A stretch of DNA of 53,897 nucleotides from Betaproteobacteria bacterium SCGC AG-212-J23 (GTDB lineage: Bacteria > Pseudomonadota > Gammaproteobacteria > Burkholderiales > SG8-39), in contig LSTF01000091.1 of assembly GCA_001644455.1 (NCBI GenBank), positions 1-53,897 of the forward strand, read 5' to 3'. Position 1 is the stretch's first letter, and each line of letters opens with the position of its first letter. This document shows, piece after piece, positions 37,674 to 45,754 of this stretch. The position numbers and the translations under genes were made by a program. The notes under the pieces were generated by a model. That model did not search any database. It was not told where the DNA came from and saw only the letters and a program-made list of their open reading frames with translations.

Positions 37674-38456
37674 CTAAAGCTTTTGAAGTATAACCGGATT
37701 TTCCAATTCGCGCCACTCTCCCGGCGCGAGATTTTCGGGAAGCGCGACAGGTCCGTACCGCACGCGCACCAGGCGATTCACCCGCGCGCCGACCGCCTCG
37801 AAAAGCCTGCGCACCTCGCGATTACGCCCCTCCTTAAGAACGACGCGATACCAGCGGTTGGTGCCCGCCGCCTCGCGCTCCTGTCGAATGGAGATGAAGG
37901 CGGCGAGGCCGTCTTCAAGCTGCACGCCCCGGCGCAGCTGCTCCATATCGGGACTCCCCTGCACGCGAGCCGAGTATTCCCGCTCCAGCTCATATCGGGG
38001 ATGCATCAGCCGGTTGGCGAGCTCGCCGGAATCCGTCAGCAACAGCAGGCCGGAAGAATTCAGGTCCAGTCGCCCGACGGCCACCCAGCGGCCGGGGGGC
38101 AAACGTGCGAAAACCGTTGGTCGGCCCCCGGGATCGTGGCGAGTGACCATTTCGCCGACCGGCTTGTGATAGAGCAGCACCCGGGGGTTTGAAGCGGCTT
38201 GAAACGCAACGGGTTTTCCATCGACCGCGACTTGTTGGGAGGGAAGAGCGCGATCGCCCAGCTTCGCGACGCGGCCCTCGACGGTGACGCGCCCTGCTTC
38301 GATCCAGCCTTCGATTTCCCGCCGGGATCCTAGCCCCGCTGCGGCCAGCAGCTTCTGCAGCCGCTCAGCCGTCGGTTCCGGTGGCGGGTTGGGGTTGCTG
38401 CTCGACGGCTTCTTCGGGACGGACAGCCGCTTCCGAGGTGGCAGGGGTGGGTTCAA
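37674..38456 (-). CDS. rluB: RluB-type 23S rRNA pseudouridine synthase
   Basis: This 260-residue RsuA-family enzyme has an S4 RNA-binding domain ([21 protein letters not shown]) and the catalytic motif [20 protein letters not shown] with the active Asp. The C-terminal [14 protein letters not shown] is conserved. RluB modifies U2605 of 23S rRNA. The first ATG gives a proline/lysine-rich N-terminal extension and a 92-base overlap with scpB in another frame; no later standard start exists before the S4 domain. Confidence 0.92.
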   Translation of the reverse strand: MNPPLPPRKRLSVPKKPSSSNPNPPPEPTAERLQKLLAAAGLGSRREIEGWIEAGRVTVEGRVAKLGDRALPSQQVAVDGKPVAFQAASNPRVLLYHKPVGEMVTRHDPGGRPTVFARLPPGRWVAVGRLDLNSSGLLLLTDSGELANRLMHPRYELEREYSARVQGSPDMEQLRRGVQLEDGLAAFISIRQEREAAGTNRWYRVVLKEGRNREVRRLFEAVGARVNRLVRVRYGPVALPENLAPGEWRELENPVILQKL

Positions 38457-38985
38457 GAGCGAGAGTCTTGGCGATTTCCTCGAGCGGCGGCAACTCCTCC
38501 AGCGATCGCAGGCCGAGATCGTCGAGGAACTGGCGGGTGGTGGCGTAGAGCGCCGGCCGGCCCGGCGTCTCGCGATGGCCGACGACGTCGATCCAGCCGC
38601 GATTCTCCAGGGTCTGGATGATCTGGGCCGAGACGACGACCCCGCGCACGTCCTCGATGTCGCCGCGAGTCACGGGCTGCCGGTAGGCGATGATCGCCAG
38701 CGTTTCCATGACGGCCCGCGAGTAGCGCGGCGGCTTCTCCGGGAACAGGCGCTCGAGATAGGGTTGCAGTTCCGCCCGGGTCTGGAAGCGCCAGCCGCTC
38801 GCCAGGCTCACCAGCTCGACGGCCCTGCCCTGCCACTCCTCGGCGATCTCCGCCAGGAGCTTGCGCAGGGTGTCGGCGTTGATTTCCCCCTCGAACAGGC
38901 GCTTGAGCTCGATGACGCCCAGCGGCTCCGGCGCCGCAAGCAGCGCGGCTTCGAGGATGCGCTTCGCTTCAGACGGACTGGGCAT
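38365..38985 (-). CDS. scpB: Condensin accessory protein ScpB
   Basis: The 206-residue ScpB has paired winged-helix domains: [26 protein letters not shown] at the start and [27 protein letters not shown] in the centre. It dimerises and clamps ScpA on SMC heads. The C-terminal 30 residues are low-complexity ([12 protein letters not shown]) and overlap the start of rluB. The start overlaps scpA by 17 bases. The SMC partner gene is about 16 kb away in this window. Confidence 0.94.
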   Translation of the reverse strand: MPSPSEAKRILEAALLAAPEPLGVIELKRLFEGEINADTLRKLLAEIAEEWQGRAVELVSLASGWRFQTRAELQPYLERLFPEKPPRYSRAVMETLAIIAYRQPVTRGDIEDVRGVVVSAQIIQTLENRGWIDVVGHRETPGRPALYATTRQFLDDLGLRSLEELPPLEEIAKTLALEPTPATSEAAVRPEEAVEQQPQPATGTDG

Positions 38986-39745
38986 AAGCCAATTTTACGT
39001 AAATCGGCGCGAAACATTCAGCCTGCGTGATCTCGACCAGCAGTTCTCGTGCGAGCTCGAGAAGCGCAAGCAAAGTCACGACCAGGACGGCGACGCCGCG
39101 CGAGGGGTTGAACAGCTCGGTGAACTCGGCCATCCGCTTCTCGCGCAGCAGGCGCAGGATGCCGCTCATGTGCTCGCGCACGGAAAGCTCCTCGCGCGAG
39201 ATGTGGTGGTGCTTCGACATGCGCGCGCGGTGCAGCAGGCTGCGCCAGGCCTCGGCAAGGTCCTGGGCATGGACGTCGGGCAGCTGTTGCTCGATGGTCT
39301 TTTCGATCCAGACCGAGACGGCCGCCACGTCACGGCCAACCTGCGGCAGCTCGTCGAGCTTCTGCGCCGCCTGCTTCATGCGCTCGTACTCGAGCAAGCG
39401 CCGCACCAGCTCGGCGCGCGGGTCCTCCTCGAGCGCCTCGGCGGCCGGCGGGCGCGGCAGCAGCAGGCGCGACTTGATCGCCATCAGCATCGCCGCCATG
39501 ACCAGGTACTCGGCGGCGAGCTCCAGGTTCTTGACGCGCATGATCTCGACGTACTCGAGGTACTGGCGCGTAAGCGGCGCCATTGGAATATCGAGGATGT
39601 CGAGGTTTTCCTTGCGAATCAGGTAGAGCAGCAGGTCGAGCGGCCCTTCGAAGGCCTCGAGCACCACTTCCAGGGCATCGGGCGGGATGTAGAGGTCATG
39701 CGGCAGCTCGACCACCAGCTCGCCGTAGACCTTGGCGGCCATCAT
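38969..39745 (-). CDS. scpA: Kleisin ScpA
   Basis: ScpA bridges the SMC heads. This 258-residue protein has the N-terminal kleisin motif [24 protein letters not shown], a middle segment rich in charged residues, and a winged-helix C-terminus ([18 protein letters not shown]). Translation from ATG 39745 overlaps the trpS stop (ATGA); a second ATG follows immediately. Roughly 20 residues precede the conserved part, which is usual in betaproteobacteria. Confidence 0.94.
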   Translation of the reverse strand: MMAAKVYGELVVELPHDLYIPPDALEVVLEAFEGPLDLLLYLIRKENLDILDIPMAPLTRQYLEYVEIMRVKNLELAAEYLVMAAMLMAIKSRLLLPRPPAAEALEEDPRAELVRRLLEYERMKQAAQKLDELPQVGRDVAAVSVWIEKTIEQQLPDVHAQDLAEAWRSLLHRARMSKHHHISREELSVREHMSGILRLLREKRMAEFTELFNPSRGVAVLVVTLLALLELARELLVEITQAECFAPIYVKLAYAQSV

Positions 39746-40944
39746 GGGTAGTTCAATCCCATCGATTCGCGCACGTCGCGCATCGTCTCGGCAGCAAGGC
39801 GCTTCGCCTTCTCGCAGCCGTCGGCAACGATGTTGCGCACCAGCGTCGGATCGTCGACGTAGGCCTGCGCGCGGGCACGCATCGGTGCGAGCTCGGCGTT
39901 GACCGCGTCGATCACCGGCTGCTTGCACTCGAGACAACCGATGCCGGCGGTGGTGCAGCCGGTCCAGACCCACTTCTTCCGCGCCTCGTCGGAGTAGACC
40001 TTGTGCAGCTCCCACACCGGGCATTTCTCCGGGTTGCCCTTGTCGGTGCGCTTCACGCGCGCCGGGTCAGTGGGCATGGTCTTGATCTTCTTCGCCACCG
40101 ACTCGGGCTCCTCGCGCAGCGCGATGGTGTTGCCATAGGACTTCGACATCTTCTGTCCGTCGAGCCCGGGCATCTTCGACGCCTCGGTGAGCAGCGCTTC
40201 CGGCTCGACCAGGATCTTCTTGCCGGTGCCTTCCAGCCAGCCGTAGAGCCTTTCACGGTCGATGCGCGTCATGTTCTGCTGCTCGTCGAGGAGAGCCTGG
40301 CCGCGCGCGAGCGCGCCGGCGTCGCCCGCCTCGAGGAACTTGGTACGCAGCTCGTTCAGGAGGCGCGCCTTCTTCGCCCCCATCTTCTTCACCGCCGCCT
40401 TGGCCTTCTCCTCGAAGCCCGGCTCGCGGCCATAGAGATGGTTGAAGCGGCGCGCGACCTCGCGCGTGAATTCGACGTGCGGCACCTGGTCCTCGCCTAC
40501 CGGCACGAACTTCGCGCGATAGATCAGGATGTCCGCCGACTGGAGCAGCGGGTAGCCGAGGAAGCCGTACGTCGAAAGGTCCTTGTCGGCGAGCTTCTCC
40601 TGCTGGTCCTTATAGGTTGGCACGCGCTCCAGCCAGCCGAGCGGCGTCATCATGGAGAGCAGCAGGTGCAGCTCGGCGTGCTCCGGCACCTGCGACTGGA
40701 CGAAGAGCGTCGCCTGCGCCGGGTCGACGCCCGCGGCGAGCCAGTCGATCACCATGTCGATGCCGCTCTGCTGCACGTCGCCGGGCTTTTCGTAGTCCGT
40801 GGTGAGCGCGTGCCAGTCGGCCACGAAAAACAGGCACGGATACTCGCTCTGCAGGCGCACCCAGTTCTTCAGCACCCCGTGGTAATGGCCGAGGTGCAGG
40901 CTGCCGGTAGGCCGCATGCCGGAGAGGACTCGGGTTTCGTACAA
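39742..40944 (-). CDS. trpS: Tryptophanyl-tRNA synthetase with four-Cys motif
   Basis: This class I synthetase of 400 residues is longer than the roughly 330-residue E. coli form. The HIGH-type motif is GSLHLGHYHG and the KMSKS motif is KMSKSYGNT. In the anticodon-binding region four cysteines are spaced C-x21-C-x6-C-x2-C (C308, C330, C337, C340), resembling the [4Fe-4S] motif described for Thermotoga TrpRS. The start is a TTG giving MYETRVLSGMRPTG, which fits the family; the frame extends upstream into the protease gene without support. It overlaps scpA by ATGA. Confidence 0.93.
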   Translation of the reverse strand: MYETRVLSGMRPTGSLHLGHYHGVLKNWVRLQSEYPCLFFVADWHALTTDYEKPGDVQQSGIDMVIDWLAAGVDPAQATLFVQSQVPEHAELHLLLSMMTPLGWLERVPTYKDQQEKLADKDLSTYGFLGYPLLQSADILIYRAKFVPVGEDQVPHVEFTREVARRFNHLYGREPGFEEKAKAAVKKMGAKKARLLNELRTKFLEAGDAGALARGQALLDEQQNMTRIDRERLYGWLEGTGKKILVEPEALLTEASKMPGLDGQKMSKSYGNTIALREEPESVAKKIKTMPTDPARVKRTDKGNPEKCPVWELHKVYSDEARKKWVWTGCTTAGIGCLECKQPVIDAVNAELAPMRARAQAYVDDPTLVRNIVADGCEKAKRLAAETMRDVRESMGLNYP

Positions 40945-40952
40945 GTCGGTCT

Positions 40953-41681
40953 CTAGAGGAGCACGACAGCGCGCAGCAGCGCTTCGGACTCGAAGAGGAG
41001 CGGGCCGAGCACGCCGCCCAGGACGTTCGTGAACATCAGGACGAGCAGGATCGGCAGGCCCCACGGCTCGATCTTGGCAAAGGTCCACGCCGCACGGCTG
41101 GGCAGCAGGCTGGCGAGAATTCGCCCGCCGTCGAGCGGCGGGATCGGGATCAGGTTGAGCAGCATGAAGATGAGGTTGACCAGCACGCCCGCCGCGGCCA
41201 TGCCGATGGCGAACTCCGCCGGCCCGCTGCCGTGGCGAAGCACGGCATCGATCAGGCCGCCGGTGCCGGCTTCCTTCGCCACCTCGGTCCAGGCGTCGGC
41301 GCGGTCGCTGAGCGTCACGCCGAGCCGCAGCACTGCCGTCCAGGCGAGCGCCATAATCAGGTTCGCGGCCGGGCCCGCCGCAGCCACCCACGCCATGTGC
41401 TGGCGCGGCTTCCTCAGCGCCGAATAATTCACCGGCACCGGCTTCGCCCAGCCGAACAGGAACTTGCCGCCCGAGACGAGGAGGATGGCGAGCGGCACGA
41501 GCAGCGTGCCGACGAGGTCGACGTGCCGCAGCGGGTTCAGGCTGATGCGCCCCTGCGCGTGCGCCGTCATGTCGCCGAAATGGCGCGCCACATAGCCATG
41601 CGCCGCCTCGTGCAGCGTGATGGCGAACAGCACCGGGAGGGCATAGATGGCGAACGTCTGCAGTGCGTGGTTGACGTCCAT
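40953..41681 (-). CDS. M50-family membrane metalloprotease (YwhC/SpoIVFB-like)
   Basis: This short site-2-type protease of 242 residues has the zinc motif FAITLHEAAHGYVARHFGD in its first helix and the third ligand in LIPIPPLDGGRILASLLP. There are about five to six hydrophobic helices and no PDZ domain. Homologues occur widely next to trpS and scpA in bacteria, but their substrate is generally unknown. The start ATG is preceded by a short gap after yciO. The family is certain, the role is not. Confidence 0.88.
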   Translation of the reverse strand: MDVNHALQTFAIYALPVLFAITLHEAAHGYVARHFGDMTAHAQGRISLNPLRHVDLVGTLLVPLAILLVSGGKFLFGWAKPVPVNYSALRKPRQHMAWVAAAGPAANLIMALAWTAVLRLGVTLSDRADAWTEVAKEAGTGGLIDAVLRHGSGPAEFAIGMAAAGVLVNLIFMLLNLIPIPPLDGGRILASLLPSRAAWTFAKIEPWGLPILLVLMFTNVLGGVLGPLLFESEALLRAVVLL

Positions 41682-41700
41682 CTTCTTCGCCGGGATTTTA

Positions 41701-42327
41701 TCAGACCGGTTCCACTGCGAAGGGCGCGAGCGAGCCGCTGCCCTTGCGCAGCACGAGCGGCGTATCGCCGGTCAGGTCGATCACCGTGCTCGCCACCACG
41801 CCGCACGCGCCAGCGTCGATGACGAGATCGAGCTGGTGCTCGAGCGCCTCGCGAATGTCGTGCGGATCGGACAGGGGCGCCCCTGCGCCGGGCAGGATCA
41901 GCGTCGCCGAAAGCATCGGCTGATCGAGCTCGGCGAGCAGCGCGTGCGCGACCGGATGCCCGGGGACGCGCACGCCGATCGTTTTCTTCTTCGTCAGGCG
42001 GCGCGGAACCTCTCGCCGCGCGCGCAGGATGAAGGTGTAACTCCCCGGCGCCGCGCGCTTCAGCAGCCTGAACTGCGCATCTTCCACCGTGGCGTAGCGC
42101 GCGATTTCAGCGACGTCCCGGCACATCAGCGTCAGATGGTGCCGCTCGTCGATGCCGCGGATACGCCGCAGGCGCTCTGCCCCCTTGGCGTTGCCGCGAT
42201 CGCAACCCAGCGCATAGCAGGAATCCGTCGGATAGGCGATCAGCCCGCCGCCGCGCACGATGTCGGCCGCGCGCCGCACCAGCCGCGGCTGCGGATGCGT
42301 CGGATGGATGGCGAAAAGCTGCGCCAT
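41701..42327 (-). CDS. yciO: YciO, Sua5/YrdC-family protein
   Basis: The 208-residue protein closely follows the pattern of E. coli YciO: FAIHPTHPQPRLVRRAADIV, GGLIAYPTDSCYALGCD, HHLTLMCRDVAEI, GSYTFILRARREVPRRL and STVIDLTGDTPLVLRKG. This fold makes threonylcarbamoyl-adenylate in TsaC/Sua5, but YciO itself is a paralogue with weak or distinct activity, so I do not claim t6A synthesis. The start ATG shares one base with the hydrolase stop (TGATG). Confidence 0.88.
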   Translation of the reverse strand: MAQLFAIHPTHPQPRLVRRAADIVRGGGLIAYPTDSCYALGCDRGNAKGAERLRRIRGIDERHHLTLMCRDVAEIARYATVEDAQFRLLKRAAPGSYTFILRARREVPRRLTKKKTIGVRVPGHPVAHALLAELDQPMLSATLILPGAGAPLSDPHDIREALEHQLDLVIDAGACGVVASTVIDLTGDTPLVLRKGSGSLAPFAVEPV

Positions 42328-43184
42328 CAGCCGAGGAACGCTTCGATGGCGTGTGCCAGCGCTTCGGGCTGGTCGTGATGCAGCATGTGCCCGGCGTCGG
42401 CGATCTCGATGAACCGCAGGTCGCGGAATGCCGATCGGCGCTCGGCGTGCTGACCGGCGTCGAGACCGAGGCGCTTCAGGGTGTCGGATTCCTTGCCGTC
42501 CACCCACAGCACCGGCGCGGTGACCTTGCGCCAGCAGGCCTGCGCTTCCTCCAGGCGATAGAGGGTCGCGTTGACGATCTTGTGCGCCGGATCAGCGCGG
42601 AGCATCACCTTGCCATCCTTCTCATGGCCCCAGTGCCGTGCAAGGAAATCAGACCGTTCCTTCGACAGTCTCTTGTTGCCGCTGCGCAGGCGTGTGGCCA
42701 GCTCGTCGAAGCTCGAATAGGGACGGAGTTGCGGCGGCGCGCGCAGCTCGCCAACCCAGCGCGCATAGCGCTCCGGGGCCTCGTCGGATCGCGTCGCCCG
42801 CAGGCCGAACCCCTCGAGGTTGACGAATTTCGCGACCCGCTCCGGCTGGACACCGGCGTACATCGCCGCGACGTTACCGCCCAGACTGTGACCGACGAGG
42901 TGGATGGGACTGCCGATCGAATCGACGAGAAAGTCCAGGTCGGCGAGATAGTCCGCGAACCAATAGCAGTCTCCCTTTCCCCATTCCGTAAGGCCGTAAC
43001 CCCGCCAGTCGGGCGCATACACGTCCCAGTCGCGCCGCAGGGCATCGACCATGAACTGGAACGATGCCGACACGTCCATCCAGCCATGAAGCACGACCAT
43101 TTTCGGCGCGCCGGGATTCGCCCAGCGACGCACGTGGTAGCGCAACTCCCGGATCTGCAGGAACTGCGATTCGCTCGGCTTCAT
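42327..43184 (-). CDS. Alpha/beta hydrolase
   Basis: A 285-residue alpha/beta-hydrolase fold protein. The oxyanion region is VVLHGWMDVSASF, the nucleophile elbow is LVGHSLGGNVAAMYAG (Ser), a likely acid is in LWVDGKESD and the catalytic His is in IADAGHMLHHDQPE. It has no signal peptide. Related proteins include esterases and epoxide- or haloalkane-type hydrolases; the substrate cannot be told. It overlaps dadA by ATGA (43181-43184), so it is probably in a dadA-hydrolase-yciO operon. Confidence 0.85.
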   Translation of the reverse strand: MKPSESQFLQIRELRYHVRRWANPGAPKMVVLHGWMDVSASFQFMVDALRRDWDVYAPDWRGYGLTEWGKGDCYWFADYLADLDFLVDSIGSPIHLVGHSLGGNVAAMYAGVQPERVAKFVNLEGFGLRATRSDEAPERYARWVGELRAPPQLRPYSSFDELATRLRSGNKRLSKERSDFLARHWGHEKDGKVMLRADPAHKIVNATLYRLEEAQACWRKVTAPVLWVDGKESDTLKRLGLDAGQHAERRSAFRDLRFIEIADAGHMLHHDQPEALAHAIEAFLG

Positions 43185-44392
43185 GAGAAGTGGAAATCCA
43201 CTTCCGGCCTGCGCCCGGAGACGAGGTCGGCCAGCGCCTTCCCCGACCCGCAGGCGAGCGTCCAGCCGAGCGTGCCGTGCCCGGTGTCGAGAAAGAGGTT
43301 CGAGAAGCGCGTGCGGCCGATCACCGGCACGTTGCTCGGCGTCGCCGGCCGCAACCCCGCCCAGGTCTTGATCTCTCCCGGCACGATGTCGGGAAAGAGT
43401 GTGCGAACGCGGCGCAGGATCGCATCGCAGCGCGCCGCATTGATGCTGGTGTCATAGCCCGCCAGCTCGGCGGTGCCCGCGGCGCGCAGGCGATTACCGA
43501 GGCGCGAAATCACGATCTTCGCGGCCTCATCCGTAAGGCTCACGGTCGGTCCGTCCTTCGTTTCCAGCGTGATGGAGTAGCCCTTCAGGGGGTAGACCGG
43601 GATGCGGATGCCAAGCGGTCTCAATAGAAGAGGACTGTAGCTGCCGAGCGCCACCACGTACGCATCACCCTGCAGCCCGTCAACACCCTCGACACGATCG
43701 CCAGCGACCTCGATCCGAGTCGCGACATGTCCATAGCGGAACTGCACGCCTCGCTGCTCGCAGCGACGGGCGAGTTCCAACGTGAACTTGTGCGCATCGC
43801 CCGACTCATCGTGCGGATCGTAGAGGCCGCCGAGCACGGGCTCGCGGGAATTCTTCAGCGCTGGCTCGAGCGCCACGCACTCGGCCGCGGTCTTGAACTC
43901 CCGCCGCGCGCCGAACTCGCGCATCGCCGCCGCTTGCTGCTTGAGGGTTTCGAGGTCCGCCTTGCGAGTGGCGAATTGCAGGATGCCCCGGGTCAGCTCG
44001 TCGTAGCGGATGCCGGTGCTCCGGCGCAGCGCCTGCAGGCATTCCCGGCTGTACGCGGCAAGCCCGGCGAGCGCCCGGCTATTGCGCTCGAATCGGCCAG
44101 GGACGCACTCGCGCAGGAAACCGAGCCCCCAGCGCCACTGCGCCCAGTCGAGGCGCGGCCGGAAAAGAAGTGGCGCGTCCTCGTGGCCGAGCCACTTCAG
44201 GATCTTCGGCAACGCGGCGGGTTTCGCCCAGGGCTCGGCATGGCCGGCCGAGATCTGGCCGCCGTTCGCGAACGAGGTCTCGAGCGCGGGTTGCGCACGA
44301 CGATCGACGACCGTCACTTCGTGGCCCGCCTCGGCGAGATACCAGGCGCTGGTGACGCCGATCACGCCCGCGCCCAAAACAATGACCTTCAC
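43181..44392 (-). CDS. dadA: D-amino acid dehydrogenase-like FAD enzyme
   Basis: This 403-residue DAO-family flavoprotein begins KVIVLGAGVIGVTSAWYLAEAGHEVTVVDRR, the dinucleotide-binding motif, and ends with TGHGTLGWTLACGSGKALADLVSGR, typical of DadA. It oxidatively deaminates D-amino acids (classically D-alanine) and passes electrons to quinones. The start is a GTG at 44392, without a clear ribosome-binding site. No alanine racemase gene is adjacent, so the substrate could differ. Confidence 0.88.
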   Translation of the reverse strand: MKVIVLGAGVIGVTSAWYLAEAGHEVTVVDRRAQPALETSFANGGQISAGHAEPWAKPAALPKILKWLGHEDAPLLFRPRLDWAQWRWGLGFLRECVPGRFERNSRALAGLAAYSRECLQALRRSTGIRYDELTRGILQFATRKADLETLKQQAAAMREFGARREFKTAAECVALEPALKNSREPVLGGLYDPHDESGDAHKFTLELARRCEQRGVQFRYGHVATRIEVAGDRVEGVDGLQGDAYVVALGSYSPLLLRPLGIRIPVYPLKGYSITLETKDGPTVSLTDEAAKIVISRLGNRLRAAGTAELAGYDTSINAARCDAILRRVRTLFPDIVPGEIKTWAGLRPATPSNVPVIGRTRFSNLFLDTGHGTLGWTLACGSGKALADLVSGRRPEVDFHFS

Positions 44393-44417
44393 AGGTAAAC
44401 GACGATTTTCACTGCAT

Positions 44418-44423
44418 TATCAT
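44418..44423 (+). promoter_or_regulatory. Predicted -10 for the gamma-carbonic-anhydrase-like gene
   Basis: TATCAT ends six bases before the ATG at 44430 with no Shine-Dalgarno sequence between, predicting a leaderless or almost leaderless mRNA. The opposite strand of the same stretch reads GATAAT or TATGAT, a plausible -10 for dadA. The intergenic gap is only 37 bases. Confidence 0.35.
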
Positions 44424-44429
44424 AGCCGC

Positions 44430-44954
44430 ATGCCTCTCTACTCCATCGGCGAGCGCCGCGTCACGCTGCTCGGCAAGGACCATTTCATCGCGCCCGACGC
44501 GACCCTGGTCGGCGACGTCACGCTCGAGGCGGCGACGAGCATCTGGTTCCAGGTGGTGATCCGCGCCGAGAACGACCGCATCACCATCGGCGAAGGCAGC
44601 AACGTCCAGGACGGCTCGGTGCTGCACGTCGACCCGGGATTTCCGCTGACGCTCGGTCGCAACGTGAGCATCGGCCACAAGGTCATGCTGCACGGCTGCA
44701 CCGTCGGCGAGGGCTCGCTGGTCGGCATCAACAGCGTGGTGATGAACGGCGCGCGCATCGGCAAGGGCGTGCTCGTCGGCGCCAACACGCTGATCGCGGA
44801 AGGCAAGGAGATCCCGGACGGCGTGCTGGTGCTCGGCTCGCCCGGCCGCGTGGTGCGGGAACTGAGCGCGGAGCAGAAAGACTACCTTTTGAAAATCGCC
44901 AGCGGCTACGCCGAGCGCGGCAAGTACTACAACAGCAACCTCAAGAAGCAGTAG
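44430..44954 (+). CDS. Gamma-carbonic-anhydrase-family protein (YrdA/PaaY-like)
   Basis: This 174-residue left-handed beta-helix protein has hexapeptide repeats. The three zinc His ligands are visible in VLHVDPG and IGHKVMLHGCTVGEG, with the conserved Gln/Asp positions in NVQDGS. It ends in a C-terminal helix (EQKDYLLKIASGYAERGKYY). Family members hydrate CO2 weakly or act as thioesterases (PaaY), so the reaction is uncertain. The frame is open far upstream only as a shadow of dadA. Its stop abuts the convergent SDR stop. Confidence 0.88.
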   Translation: MPLYSIGERRVTLLGKDHFIAPDATLVGDVTLEAATSIWFQVVIRAENDRITIGEGSNVQDGSVLHVDPGFPLTLGRNVSIGHKVMLHGCTVGEGSLVGINSVVMNGARIGKGVLVGANTLIAEGKEIPDGVLVLGSPGRVVRELSAEQKDYLLKIASGYAERGKYYNSNLKKQ

Positions 44955-45716
44955 TCAGCGCGGCGCCATCCGGATCGCGCCGTCGAGGCGGATCGTCTCG
45001 GCATTCAGCATCTCGATCTCGACGATCGATTTCACCATTTGCGCGAATTCCGCCGGCTTCCCGAGGCGCGAGGGGAACGGCACCTGCTTGCCGAGCGACT
45101 CCTGCGCATCCTTGGGCAGCGCCGCGAGCAGCGGCGTCTCGAAGATGCCCGGCGCTATGGTGCAGACGCGGATGCCGTTGCGCGACAGGTCGCGCGCGAT
45201 GGGCAGTGTCATGCCGACGATCCCGCCTTTCGAGGCGGAATACGCAGCCTGCCCGATCTGCCCGTCGTAGGCCGCGACCGACGCGGTGTTGACGATCACG
45301 CCCCGCTCGCCGGCCGCGTTCGGGCTCGCCTTCGCCATCGCATCCGCGGCGAGGCGGATCATGTTGAAAGTCCCGACAACGTTGACGGTGATGACCTTGA
45401 CGAAGCGTCCCAGGTCGTGGGGCGCGTCCTTGCCGATCGTGCGCTCGGCGAGCGCGATGCCGGCGCAGTTGACCAGCACGTGCAGGCCGCCGAACTCCTT
45501 CATCGCCAGCGCCACCGCAGCCTTGCCGTCGGCCTCGCTCGCGACGTCGGTCTTCGCAAAACGACCGCCAAGCTCCTTGGCGAGCTTCTCGCCGGCTTCG
45601 ACCTGCAGGTCGGCGATCACGACCTTGCCGCCGTTCTCCGCCGCCATGCGCGCGGTCGCCGCTCCCAGACCGGAAGCGCCGCCCGTAACGAGGAATATGC
45701 TATTTCTGATCTGCAT
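44955..45716 (-). CDS. SDR-family 3-hydroxyacyl-CoA dehydrogenase (type 2-like)
   Basis: This short-chain dehydrogenase of 253 residues has the NAD site [19 protein letters not shown], the motif LVNCAGIA, catalytic Ser in [10 protein letters not shown], and YSASK. The conserved [20 protein letters not shown] and the C-terminal [10 protein letters not shown] match 3-hydroxyacyl-CoA / 2-methyl-3-hydroxybutyryl-CoA dehydrogenases (HSD17B10-like). It probably works in fatty acid or isoleucine catabolism. GGAG precedes the ATG. It is divergent from the big flavoprotein gene and shares a palindrome-containing promoter region with it. Confidence 0.87.
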   Translation of the reverse strand: MQIRNSIFLVTGGASGLGAATARMAAENGGKVVIADLQVEAGEKLAKELGGRFAKTDVASEADGKAAVALAMKEFGGLHVLVNCAGIALAERTIGKDAPHDLGRFVKVITVNVVGTFNMIRLAADAMAKASPNAAGERGVIVNTASVAAYDGQIGQAAYSASKGGIVGMTLPIARDLSRNGIRVCTIAPGIFETPLLAALPKDAQESLGKQVPFPSRLGKPAEFAQMVKSIVEIEMLNAETIRLDGAIRMAPR

Positions 45717-45726
45717 CGGAACTCCG

Positions 45727-45749
45727 CGGTGAATTCACCGATAATTCTA
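45727..45749. promoter_or_regulatory. 14-bp palindrome and overlapping -10 elements, SDR / flavoprotein
   Basis: CGGTGAATTCACCG (45727-45740) is a perfect palindrome. Next to it GATAAT (45740-45745) can serve the flavoprotein gene on the plus strand and TAGAAT (minus strand, 45744-45749) the SDR gene. The palindrome would cover the first bases of the SDR mRNA and the spacer of the flavoprotein promoter, a good place for a shared repressor. Confidence 0.5.
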
Positions 45750-45754
45750 GCGGC

